From Notospermus geniculatus (lineage: Eukaryota > Nemertea > Pilidiophora > Heteronemertea > Lineidae), in the NCBI GenBank assembly GCA_002633025.1, contig NMRB01001079.1, forward strand, positions 76,947 to 140,946: a stretch of DNA of 64,000 bases, written 5' to 3'. Each line of letters starts with the position of its first letter. Position 1 is the first letter of the stretch. Below the pieces are notes generated by a model, which was given only the letters and a program-made list of their open reading frames with translations, was not told the origin of the DNA and did not search any database. Made by a program: the position numbers and the translations under genes. Positions 20,135 through 31,200 of this stretch are shown in pieces.

Positions 20135-20260
20135 GGGTCGACCGAGCTGGCCCGCTGGCGCATGCGGTAGGGCGTGCGGCTATGAATCTGGCGCGCCGGG
20201 TTCGATCATTGCCAGGGGCTGCTTCTAATAAATACTTGCTAATAAATACTTATAACCACA
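20135..20260 (+). repeat. tRNA-derived SINE with AATAAATACT tail
   Basis: A-box-like TGGCGCATGCGGTAGGGC and B-box GGGTTCGATCATT at tRNA spacing, followed by a repeated AATAAATACT tail. Typical SINE layout. Confidence 0.65.
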
Positions 20261-20267
20261 GATCCCT

Positions 20268-20329
20268 GTCAGCTGTCCTGCATTCAGAGAGACTATTCAC
20301 TAGTCTCTCTGAATGCAGGGGCAGCTGAC
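20268..20329. repeat. 62-bp near-perfect hairpin
   Basis: GTCAGCTGTCCTGCATTCAG and the following bases pair with the reverse complement ending at 20329; stem about 28 bp, loop about 5. Confidence 0.8.
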
Positions 20330-20756
20330 TACCATCGACATTCCCCTCCCAGTCACCAAAAATATCAACACCCCAACTAATGTTCAAGACTACTGGATAC
20401 GCGCCTGTATAGGCGGTTTATTCCCGCATGAAATGAGCCTATCTAAAACATACAGACGTGCAGCTGGAAAACTACGGAAAAGCCTGAATGTTAACCCTGA
20501 ATGTTAACCCAATACCCCTTAAAATTTGGGAGTAAGCAGTAGGGATCACCCCGTAAAACTTTCCTAAAGAGACATAGTAAATTACCAACGGCCTCAGTGG
20601 TATAGGCCAAATTTGCGAAGTATGTCTGAAATCACTCTCCATTTTGGCTAAAAGTCGAACTTTCACCTTAAAAATTTGGGGATGGAAAGTACAGACTCTA
20701 TCTCCCGTAGAACTTTCTGAAGGGTACCTCTACCCTATTAAAAATACAGGTAATAT

Positions 20757-21610
20757 TCGACACCATAGGATATACCATAGAGAATACCATAGAGAATTAC
20801 CATAGATTTCCTATGGTGCTTGTCTATGGTATTTTGAAAAAGTGTATGGTACTTTTCCTATGGTACCAATATGATACCATAAGAACTTAAATTTCAATGG
20901 TAATCTTTTTATGGTATGATAATGTTGTGTTATTCTATGGTTTATACCCTTTCTATGGTGTTCTGCTGCATGGTATTGCACCATAAAACCACAGAGGGTA
21001 CCATGTAAAATGCTTGAAAACAGTAAAGTTTGTCAAGACTCAGATTTTCACTTGTGAAGAGACTTCTCCGAAAGTGTATGTTTTCTGTTTTGTCAGGTAC
21101 ATGTATTTGGTTTTACCATAAAAAACTTTGATATTCTCGCTCATAATTGCAGACCAACTGCAACCAACATCAGAAATGATTAGTGCCTATAGTGAGCAAG
21201 AATCTTCTTATACATTTATAAATCAGAGCATTTAACTCCTCGTTTTTTTTTCAATGGGAATAACGTTTTCCCATTTTCATCCCTTGTAGGAATACCACAG
21301 AACCATAGGAAACCACAGTATCATAAATTAATACCATAGCACCATAACATTCTATAGTACCATAAATTAATACCATAGAACCACAGCATACCATAGTACC
21401 ATAAATGGGAACCATAAGTACCATAAATTAATACCATAGTACATACCATAAAATACAATTGTACCATAAATGGGAACCATAAGTACCATAAATTAATACC
21501 ATAGTACCGTAAAATACCATGGGTACAGTAGCTATATACCATACAATACCATAAATACCATAGGGTACCATAGGATACCACAGGATACCATAAGGTACCA
21601 TAGCTATTTT
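20757..21610. repeat. TACCATA/TATGGTA simple-repeat foldback
   Basis: Dozens of TACCATA words, at first mixed with the complement TATGGTA (20757-21000), later in one orientation with spacers such as AATTAATACCATAG (21290-21610). The 120-codon - strand frame here is a translated repeat, rich in Tyr-Gly-Trp, and not a gene. Confidence 0.85.
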
Positions 21611-21829
21611 TTAAATAGGGTATCAAACTCTCAAGACTGAGGGCCTTGGAGCTAAAGTTTGTCCACAGGACAGGCCTATACACTAACTTGAAAGGACTAC
21701 TTTGAGGGCCTTTGGAGCTACACTAACTTGAAAGGACTACTTTGCCCAAAGACCAATTGAAAACACAACCTGTGGAATATAATGTAGGAGGAAACCTTTG
21801 CTGCCAAAGAGGGCAATTCTCTCTTCAGG

Positions 21830-21903
21830 TTCGAGCCTGAATCGAATCCGGAACCTTAGACGTGACTGGCACTAGATGTTACCACTGCACCACTCTGACA
21901 GCC
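21830..21903 (-). repeat. tRNA-derived SINE segment
   Basis: On the - strand TGTCAGAGTGGTGCAGTGGT (A-box-like) and GGATTCGATTC (B-box-like) have tRNA spacing; stems are degenerate. Confidence 0.45.
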
Positions 21904-22039
21904 CGGTAGTGAATAAAGAGGTAGGCCTAGTGGGATAGAATTCTCTTTGGCAGCGCAGGTTTTCTCAAGTTTCCACCTCTTGTACGTACATGACAAAGAG
22001 GATACACAGCTTTATTCATGTTTTACACACGCCTATTTA

Positions 22040-22710
22040 CAGACTGGGCCGTCACGCGGTACCGTGATTCGCGCTTTACCGTGACTTCCGTGGTGAAAAG
22101 AGGAAGTGGGTCGAATGTGGCGCAACCGCACAACTGCTCGCCGAGCATGGTGGGAATGGTGGTCGCGCTGCAGCGTGATATCACGGGGCAGTTGAAGTCA
22201 ACGTTTTACAATGGTTTACTTGTGAAGATTACAACAGCAATCGCGGCTAACCGAGGCCACCCGAAGATAAGAGACTTTAGCACGTCTAATTTCAAAAAGC
22301 GTCAATCGTTTAAAAAAAGCGTCATTTTGAAATGACCTGTCCAAATGCAATCTCTATCATCTTATCTACATACCTGAACTGAATTTCAGGCTTTGCAGGC
22401 GTTTATGGCGCCGAAAATGGCATATAAGGCAGGTAGGCATGGCAGACCTGCCAATTACGGCTGTCGAGGTAAATTTCGGTCGAAAATTGCCTGTAAAATC
22501 TTTAAACGTGAGTATGACACAGTGAATTATTGCTTGTTTATTGACAAAAATTGTATAAACTTACGGTGAGAAGTTTCCGTCCCCTCCACGCAGGATTGTA
22601 GGTGTTTTCTGCCGAAACAAATAATTGTATTTTGTACAGTCATTGCGCGGTTGGGCGCGACAAAGTCACGTGCACGTTTCCATCACGGTACCGCGTGACG
22701 GCCCAGTCTG
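22040..22710. mobile_element. DNA transposon remnant, ATTTA 5-bp duplication
   Basis: 29-bp inverted ends starting CAGACTGGGCCGTCACGCGG, flanked by ATTTA on both sides. CAG-type ends plus a 5-bp duplication would fit a hAT5-type element, but no transposase is present, so the superfamily is an inference. Confidence 0.75.
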
Positions 22711-23289
22711 ATTTATGCGGGAATAACTGCCAAACAGTGATCTGTGACGTCATTGGTTTTATGGCCACGTGCTTCTGGTATGGTTTATTTTGTTGTCGAG
22801 TAAGACTGGAGCGCTATCTAGCGTCTTTCCGGCGGCCATATTGGATGTCCATTTGCGCCAAAACTCGGCGTTTTTGAAGGTACCCCTCTAATACACGTTT
22901 ATTCATGATATGAACATGCTCAGTGAAATTATTATGGTGAACTGTGGCAGACTTTTGTACAACTTTGACCTCCGTGACCTTGAAAAGTAGGTCAAATCAA
23001 AAGCCCGTTATATATGTTATGTATCCTAATCAGATACACCTATGATAAAAATTGGGAGAGTATCCAGTTGTTAGTTCAGGAGTTATTGCACTTTTTGTGC
23101 TTTTGGTTTTGGCCATCCGGTGGCCAAGCCAAGAATTGAATGGGACCGAAACTTGGTGTCATAGGTCATCTGACCTAGGGTATACAGGGTGTCCCAAAAA
23201 ACACTGACTAATTTTGATTTGACCTCATTTTATTGCTATCAAGATTTTTCTTTGATATTTTGTCCAGTCGCAGCTAGAAATTTCAATCG

Positions 23290-23880
23290 TGTAAATTTTT
23301 TTCTGCAATACCCACTAGTTCAGGAATTATCTTAGTAACTTTATGATGTATTCAATCCATGCATCTTTCTGCTGGATAACAGCTGCAACACGCGCATTCG
23401 AATTGTCAATTACTCTGTTGATCATATCAGCTGGAATTCGTCTGATTTCTCTCCGTATGTTCTGTTTAAGTCTTTCTACAGTGTAGAGGGTTGTCACTCA
23501 CTCGATCCGTTAGGTATTCCCAAAGGAAGTAATCTGCGGGATTCAAGTCTGGTGAGTAGGGGGCCAAAAGGATTGTTCGACGGGATATCAGTCTGTCCCC
23601 AGGAAAGAAACGTTAGAGAAATTCCAGTGTTACATTAGCACAATGGGAAGGTGTCCCGTCTTGTTGTAGAATATGACCGTATCCATATCAACAATTTGCT
23701 TTCTCCTGAGGGCTGATATGAATCTTATCCTTAGCATATCAATGTACCCGTCAGACTTGACAGTTACAGTTTTCCTTTCTTTATCCTCAAAAGAGTAAGG
23801 CCCTATTATAACACTCCGCGTCTAATGGCACACCAGACAGTAACTTTCTCAACAATGAGAGGACGTTGCGTATGCTATTT
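23290..23880 (-). pseudogene. Mariner transposase remnant
   Basis: On the - strand, in several frames, VIGPYSFEDKERKTVTVKSD, GYIDMLRIRFISALRR, a PPTHQT-type proline stretch and RREIRRIPADMINRVIDN are readable: the catalytic half of a mariner transposase. Multiple stops and frameshifts make it inactive. Confidence 0.8.
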
Positions 23881-23904
23881 CTCCTAGTAGGTAACACCCA
23901 ACTA

Positions 23905-24420
23905 CACTGTAAAAAATAAGTGTCTAAACATCTAAACATGAAACTAAACACATTTTTGTAACACTTTGTAAACATCTAGACATGTTTAGTTCAGGTCCGA
24001 TAAACACATTGATGTATTTAATTGAGTGTTTTGAGATTAAATACCCTGATTAACTAACTGATACGATAAATAAAAAGGCAATTTATCATATATTGTGTGT
24101 CAATTTTTGTGCTTTTCTCCTCTTCTGATTAACTAACTAAACACAATATTTATTTTTTAATCAAAGTGTTTATTGAAGATTAAACACGTCATGTATTTAC
24201 AAACTAATCACTTGAACATCATGTTCACCTTGTAACACTTCGTAAACACTTAAACATGTTTAGTTGTTATCGTCCTACATGTCATGTTTAGTTGTTATCA
24301 TGATAAACATAATGTGTAGGACGATAACAACTAAACATGTTTCACTGAATACGAAGTGTTACAAGGTGAACATGATGTTCAAGTGATTAGTTTGTAAATA
24401 CATGACGACGCGCATACATT
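23905..24420. repeat. Left subterminal repeats of the CACTA-like element
   Basis: Rich in TAAACA, TGTTTAG and AAACATG words; 24187-24300 is inverted relative to 24300-24412 (AACATGATGTTCA ... GATAACAACTAAACATG). Such subterminal motifs bind transposase in CACTA elements; that role is inferred here. Confidence 0.65.
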
Positions 24421-24459
24421 AATTATCACAATAATTAATACCGGTAATTAATACCTTAA

Positions 24460-24664
24460 AGGAGCACGGTATTGCCACTTTTTCTCGACAGCCGGCGCCA
24501 CCGCGCCACTCTCCAACCCAGGGATTAACTACGTTGTTGGCAAATTGACCCGATTTACTACGTACATCTTGTAATGCATTTTCGTAGTTCTTCTTACTGC
24601 CGTTAGGTGGCTCCCTCTACGTTGGCAGTCAAATAACGCATTAGAAATCCAATACCGTGCTCCT
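24460..24664. mobile_element. 205-bp MITE with TTAA duplication
   Basis: AGGAGCACGGTATT and AATACCGTGCTCCT are inverted, flanked by TTAA on each side. Surrounding CATTAATT/ACCGGTAATTAAT words are repeated on both sides. Confidence 0.8.
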
Positions 24665-25038
24665 TTAATTCTCACAATAGAAATTCGATTTCTAAATACA
24701 CGAAGTGCATACATTAATTCCCACAATACCGGTAATTAATAATTAATAATTAATAATTAATTAATACATTAATTCTCACAATAGAAATTCGACTGAAAAT
24801 TTGATATCAGATGAGTCCTACGCTCTGCAGAAAAGCAGAACGATTTCACACACAAATTAGTGACGGTTACTTTGAAACAGATCAAGAGACATCTCCACTC
24901 TCTAGGTGAAGTACCCTTTGATATTCCATTGCAATTGTGCTGTCACTTTGAAAGAGGCAACATCTCCAGATCGGTTTTAAGGTATATAATTAAGTTCTGC
25001 CTTCACCTGCAACTTTTCAAAAACGTCTAAACACACTT

Positions 25039-25161
25039 AAGGCCTGTCTCCACTTGGCCCGCGAGTCCCCGCGAACCACCGCGAGTGTCACCGCGAGTAT
25101 ACTCGCGGTGACTCGGGTGGTGATCGGCGGTGATTCGCGGGCCAAGTGGAGACACGGCATT
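25039..25161. mobile_element. Hairpin MITE GTCTCCACTTGGCCCGCGAG
   Basis: About 50-bp arms pair (TCCACTTGGCCCGCGA against TCGCGGGCCAAGTGGA) around an inner CTCGCGGTGACTCG stem. Confidence 0.8.
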
Positions 25162-25570
25162 AGTTGCAACAAATCAAATGTTTCAGAAATGTTGCTGAAG
25201 AAATGTCATGTGAATTCAAAACGTTTTGAATTGTTGAAAGCCTGGCCACACTATGCAACAATCTCAAAACAATACTGCGCATTTGTTGCAACTCAATGTT
25301 TTCAGAAATATTTTTGAAAAGTTGCAGGTGTAGACACAGAATGTAACACACGTAATCTACTTCAACATGAACAAATCTGTACAAGACTTCCATTTTCTAC
25401 ACAACATTTGTAGCCTGTTTGACCGGTAAGTGTTGCTGATCCAGCTGGTGCTACATTCATTAACATTATCAGAAAGCCAATTTAAGTGCCACAAGTCTAA
25501 GTTTTCAGTTGAGAGAGTTCACAGAGACATGAAAGAACATAGTTCCTACAGTGGTAATAGTGTCATAGTG

Positions 25571-26381
25571 TATATCGGGTGGCCCAGAAAAAACGATAAC
25601 ACTATTCATTTTAGGGTTATTCAAAAAGTATCAAAGCTATGGTTCTTATATTTGGTAGCCATAATGCCACAGATATTAAACACCTTTCATGAAGATTTCA
25701 GCTGCAAACGTAGAAAGACACAGGAACAGCAGCACTTTTAGAATTTGTTGCCAAAAAAGGCAGTGCCGAAAGTTATTTGTAATTCCACTTACCTTTTATA
25801 ACTGAACAGATGGTCAGTGTGACCTCAATTTTCATCAAAAACTGCTCGCGACTGAAGTCCGTGGTCTACCACTTCCACCCCTTCTTTCAGTAGTCCCTGT
25901 TCGTTTTATCTTATTAATGAGTCGACGTACTGAGCCACTTTCCATCCCTTGCCAGGGAACTCCGTGAGAAGTTTCCTAGCTCCCCATCCTTTCTCAGTCC
26001 AACACGGCTGAATCACAGTTATATCTCCGTCACTAAAAAAACATGGTGCCTTTCTTGAGAAAACATCTAGACTGAACCAACATAAGTCCAAAAGACTAAG
26101 GACTTTGGCATTTGACACTGATTGGCAGGTCATTTTAAGTCTAGACATGTCACCCCATGTCAGGTGTCAGATGTGAAGTGACTGGCATTGCATTTTTTGA
26201 CCAACAATTTCAAAAATGTTGCCATTTTAATGTCAATCAACCTGTGCAGCCGAAATTTTGAGGAAAGATGCATAATATGTATATAATTGTTGGTGAAAAA
26301 TAGGACAATCATAGCTTTGATATTTTTTGAATAACCTTCAAATGAAAAGTGTTATCGTTTTTTTCTGGGCCACCCGATATA
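25571..26381 (-). mobile_element. Mariner-like element (TATATCGGGTGGCCCAG ends)
   Basis: Ends TATATCGGGTGGCCCAGAAA and complement, with ~75-bp arms; same family as 6175-7536. Encloses an N-terminal transposase remnant. Confidence 0.82.
25880..26150 (-). pseudogene. Mariner transposase N-terminal remnant
   Basis: Readable on the - strand: WTEKGWGARKLLTEFPGKGW, LIRKIKRTGTTERRGGSGRP. This is the helix-turn-helix DNA-binding part of mariner/Tc1 transposases; the catalytic domain is missing. Confidence 0.72.
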
Positions 26382-26537
26382 AGTTTTGGCGCATACATCT
26401 ACATGTATAGTAATAGTAATCTACTGGGTTAAGAGATTACCAGGAGTAACTTGAGTGCTTACATGTACCAGGGCCAATAATACTTTGGCTCCAGCCCTGA
26501 CGGAAAAATCAAACACTCATGTACAATGCAAATACCA

Positions 26538-26694
26538 GGGCCCGGTTGCACGAAACTCACGACAGCGCTATCTTGGTGTTAGCGCTATCTTCATGTTAGA
26601 TGACGTAAAAATCCATTGTTCTTTTACGTCATTTAACATCAAGTTAGCGCTAACACCAAGATAGCGCTGTCGTCAGTTTCGTGCAACCGGCCCC
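26538..26694. mobile_element. Hairpin MITE GGGCCCGGTTGCACGAAAC
   Basis: 157 bp with ~65-bp arms pairing almost perfectly, including GCGCTATCTTGGTGTTAGCG and ATGACGTAAAA. Confidence 0.88.
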
Positions 26695-26975
26695 AGGATA
26701 ATACCGTCAGACACAAAATACATATTCTATTGGAACAGTGTTGGAGTCAAGGCTAGTTTCAAATTCTCCCAACGGCAACAGTTGAATACACTCTGCGTTG
26801 CTGATGAAAAACATGCAATGAATAACAATGAAATAATAAAAAAATCAGCAGAACTGCCTAATATAGAACTTCATCAACATTTTTTTCTAGTTTTTTACCC
26901 CGGGTTTTTTTACCTCGCTGACATCAATAAGACTAAACTAAAGCGGTTATTCCACGGAAATATATTATTGCACAA

Positions 26976-27397
26976 CACTGTAAAAACCAATGGGCTCGAG
27001 AGACCCATGATTTTGTCCACTACCTGGACACGTGGGTTTGAGATGAGAATGGGTCCATGGTACCCAGAATATTTGTTCTTCGAGCCTGAAACGAGGAGGT
27101 CCTTAGGTTCCAGTAACCCATAATGACCAGTTTCACAGGTCACTTTGGCCCATCTACTGTTGCTGCTCATGGGTGCCAACACCCCACGGTAGCATTCGTA
27201 GACATGGTAGATGGGCCAAAGTGGCCTATGAAACTCTCATTATGGGTTACTGGAACCTATAGACCTGTCCGTTTCAGGCTCGAAGAACAAATATTCTGGG
27301 CACCATGGACCCATTCTCCATTGAACACATTTCAAACCCATGTGTCCAGGTAGTGGACAAAATCATGGGTCTCTCGAGCCCATTCGTTTTTAGAGTG
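26976..27397. mobile_element. CACTA-type MITE (CACTGTAAAAACCAATGGG)
   Basis: Left end CACTGTAAAAAC and right end (as complement) CACTCTAAAAAC resemble the ends of the 26-kb element. Arms of ~170 bp are inverted (GGGCTCGAGAGACCCATGAT). It may be a non-autonomous relative using the same transposase. Confidence 0.75.
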
Positions 27398-27530
27398 AAT
27401 ATGGGGCCCAAAATGCGTGTCATGTGTTTTTGGCATAATGGATGGAAGAAAGATTGGCAACAATATTGCCCACTTTTATCCTCATAATTGTGCAATAATA
27501 TTGCATGTGGATCGGCCGCTTTAGACTGAG
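27398..27530 (-). mobile_element. MITE fragment related to 55531-55684
   Basis: The - strand shares CAATATTATTGCACAAT, ATGAGGAT, TCTTTCTTCCA and GGGCCCC with the element in the Ly6 intron. Confidence 0.7.
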
Positions 27531-27811
27531 TATTTGCTACTGCTCAGTTGGGCCGACGTCTTCGTTTAGTGAAGATTCTTCTATTATGTGAGTATACCCG
27601 AACAATAAAACCTGTCGTTGGCCTAACTGGATGGTTGCAAAAGCTTGTGTGTCAACTCTGCAAAGACATGCTTTTAGAAAATACCCAGTCATATGAATGT
27701 TACTGAAAACTGTAAAAAAGATGGACAAAAACAGGTAGAATTAGAAATACACCCTGCCACAAACAAACTGCTAAAGTACATGTACAGTTCCCCTTCAGCG
27801 ATGAACATCAT

Positions 27812-28213
27812 TTACTCCGCAGTGGTGGTGACATTACTACAACCAGTAGGAACTTCTCCATTATCTTTACTCTTCACTTTCTTCATTTCTTCTTGCAGTT
27901 TGGTGGCAAACTTTTTATACTTTGCACTGCGTATACCATGATAGGGCACAGCCTGCATGACGTATGTTTGAAGCATTCCAAGCAGCTGCGAGTAGACCTT
28001 TGGGTACTCCATGTCAAACACGAAATAGGCAGCTAGCAGCTCCACGGTGACAGTCTCTGGCTTTTTACAATAGCAGCTGGCATAGACTGTATCGAACGTG
28101 AGGTAGGCCTCGCATAGCTTCGCATTATTGTTTCCAGGGACAAGTACCACACTTGGTGGAGCAAGCTGAGGTGTTTTCAGGGCCACACTCAGTTGGTCAT
28201 CGCTGGCATCATC
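27812..28213 (-). CDS. CIDE-N gene terminal exon 7
   Basis: 133 codons plus TAA; DDASDDQLSVALKTPQLAPP, ETVTVELLAAYFVFDMEYPK, basic tail KFATKLQEEMKKVKSKDN. Confidence 0.85.
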   Translation of the reverse strand, partial: DDASDDQLSVALKTPQLAPPSVVLVPGNNNAKLCEAYLTFDTVYASCYCKKPETVTVELLAAYFVFDMEYPKVYSQLLGMLQTYVMQAVPYHGIRSAKYKKFATKLQEEMKKVKSKDNGEVPTGCSNVTTTAE

Positions 28214-31200
28214 CTAATAATAAGAACATACATTATGTACTTGTTACACACTCTGAAGGTGAAAGTTCTACAGACCCCCAAATTAGTGTGCATGACTGAA
28301 TCCCCATGGGGCGTTTAGTGACATACATAATAAATTTCAATTACGGTACCTTGTCTAAGATTGTAAAGATGCTCTTCGTCTTCTGACCTTTCCCGCGATC
28401 TAACCTTGTCATATCTTCCACATACTGCATCAGCGAGAACAGCTTTGGTATATTCTGAAAATTTGGCATGCACTGTCTTAGTAAGTAGGCTACAGCAACT
28501 TAGAACAGATTGAATAGAAAATTCCTACAGACGCCAAAGGCAAATTCAGCATTGTAGAAGAAACTCTCACACAGCCAGCAGATTATCTTAACACACCCAA
28601 TTTGGAATGCTGTGGTGAAAAAAAAACTTGAACTCGAAAGCATTATCACCGAGCATACCGAGTTCCTGTGCAATGATTTAGCTCAGAGGATTTAGCTCAG
28701 TCTTTTCTGGTTTCTCCAACTGAAAAGTGCCTGAAGAAGACCCCGGTTGGGGTCGAAAATTAGCGAATTTGTGGAAGATGACTTCCTATTTATTATCATC
28801 CGTTGTGTCAACTTTCTCTTTCTTTGGAGTTCCTATGCAATAAGACCTGTCAGTTACATTATCTACTTACTGCCTCAGATGAATCCTTGTATGTAGCATC
28901 TTTGCTTCTCATGGTTTCGACAGCTTGAAGGAAGACTCTGATGTTCTCCCCTATAGTATTGTACTGTTGTTTTCCAAGCAGGAGGAAGAGATCATACATA
29001 AGCTGAAATGAAGGCAATTGTTTTTAGCTCACCTCTGTCATGTCTGTGAGGTGAGCTTCTCCCATGGTGTGTCGTCCGTCGTCCGGCGTCGTAAACAGGG
29101 GTGGCACGTTTCTAAACCGCTTGGGTTACAAACTTGAAATTTGGTGTACAGGTACCCTATGGTAAAAAACTATCTCTGGACCGAAATTTAGCGCTGCTGC
29201 TTGTACACTCTGGCCTGTAGGGGGCGCTTTGTGAAAACCTTCTTTCGGCCGTATCTCCTGAACGCTGTTAGCTAGAACCACGAAACTTTTATGGTGGTTC
29301 CTCTGATGAGGCTTTATTACATAAATCCCGGGTTTTTGATTTGACCTACTTTTCAAGGTCACAGAGGTCAAAGTTCAAAATTCACTGTTTGGTGGCACAT
29401 TTCATTGCTATTTGACATAGAGTGTTGTGATTTGGTGTGAAGATATATCTAGGCACCCTGCACGAAAATGCACCAAATTTCAACCCGATTGGACTTCAAA
29501 TATGGCCGCCAGGAAGCCATCTTGAAAAATGGACTTTGACCCACATTTTATAAATAGGAGTAGGTAGGATGTTTTAACGTTGTCAAAATATGTATCTAGG
29601 TACCATATAACTATATGTAAATTTCAGTCAGATTCGACGTCAAATATGGCCGCCAGGGAGCCATCTTGAAAAATGGGACTTCGACCCACACCTCATAAAT
29701 AGTGGGAGCTAGGATGCTTTAACCGTGCCTAAATATGTGTCTTGCTACCATCTACTTATATGCCAAATTTCGGTTCGATTGGACTTCAACATGGCTGCCA
29801 GGCGGCCATCTTGAAAAATTGACTTTGCCCATATCTCATCGGTAGTAAATGTTGTTATGATGTTTCAATGTTGTCTGAATATCTGTGCAAGTATCCTGTA
29901 CATTCCTGCTGAAATTTCAGTCCCAACGAATGTCACGTGTGGCCACCAGGTGGCCATCTTGAAAAATAGAATTTTTGACATCTGTGACCTAGACAGGAAA
30001 GCAGTTTGTTCACAAACACCACTTGTATTCATTGTATTCAGAAATTGTACTCCTTCTGGGTGCCATCACCTGAGTTTATGTCACTGACTGATAATACTGA
30101 TCAGATCATAAAAATTCCTCTTGGTGTGTTCAGCTTTATCTTTATCTGTACTGATCCTTCAACATTAGTCCGGCAGCGAAACCCCGTTTTTTGGCTGAAC
30201 CGTGCAATATGAGAGTCATAGTTTCACACTTAACCATGGAGACTTGTCACAGAGGTGAGCACAATGGCCCTGGCCATTTCATTTATCTGTGTGACTTCAC
30301 ATTCCAAGGGTCTTTTCAATCCATCTAGCTGCAATTTGTCCAAGACAAGGAGGAAACAAAGTGAAGGGAGGACTGCAATCAGTTATTCATCATATTGGAT
30401 TTCAGTAGTCATCACACATTTTCACTTCTGTATTGAATTCAATGATGAATATCGGAAAATGTTGCGATGACTATTGACATCTGACAGGTTTTCACACTGG
30501 AAAAACGGAGATGCTGTGGCTGAAGGAAGCAGTCCTGGTTGTCCAATTTCCTGTTACTTTACCCTTGGAATTGCAGCCTCCACCCTGTGCAACATGAGGG
30601 TTCTCATCGTTGCCCTCCCTCCCTCCATGGCCTCAGTGAAAGTGACTTCAAAGCATTAAAATTCAGTTGTTACACTGCACTTACCATGGAAGCATCCATA
30701 AAGCAGGGAAGACGTTTTATGATTGGCTTCACACGTCCATCGGGCAATGATCTTATCCATGCTTGATTCCTGTCGTGGGTTTCTTTGAGTAGCAACTTTA
30801 CCTGTTCTGTGGATGGGGCGTCTTTATCCCACTCGAGTTTCAGTTGCTTCAGGTGATTTTCATAATCTTCATCACTGAGCTCCTTTGCTCGGCCATGATC
30901 CGCAGGTACGACTGCTTCTGTTTGGCGTTCGGGGAGGTAACTTCAGCAGATGACACTCGCTTTTTCTGACACCCACTCACAGTCTCACTTTTCCTCTTTT
31001 CTTCCCAACGGCAGTAGCGGATCCTCGCACTAAGGTTTTTACAGAATAGGCTCTGAAAATATGCAAAAACAAATGCAACATTAACATCATCCAAATGAAC
31101 GTATTAATTTCTCATAGAGCTTGGATTCTGAATAAAGATCCACTTTTTATCAAGAAATGACCAACGATAGTGTTACTCTTTGAAAAGGAAAATTGAAAAA

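Noticed and set aside
21321-21683. Tyr/Gly/Trp-rich 120-residue - strand ORF
   Set aside because: Direct translation of the TACCATA repeat.
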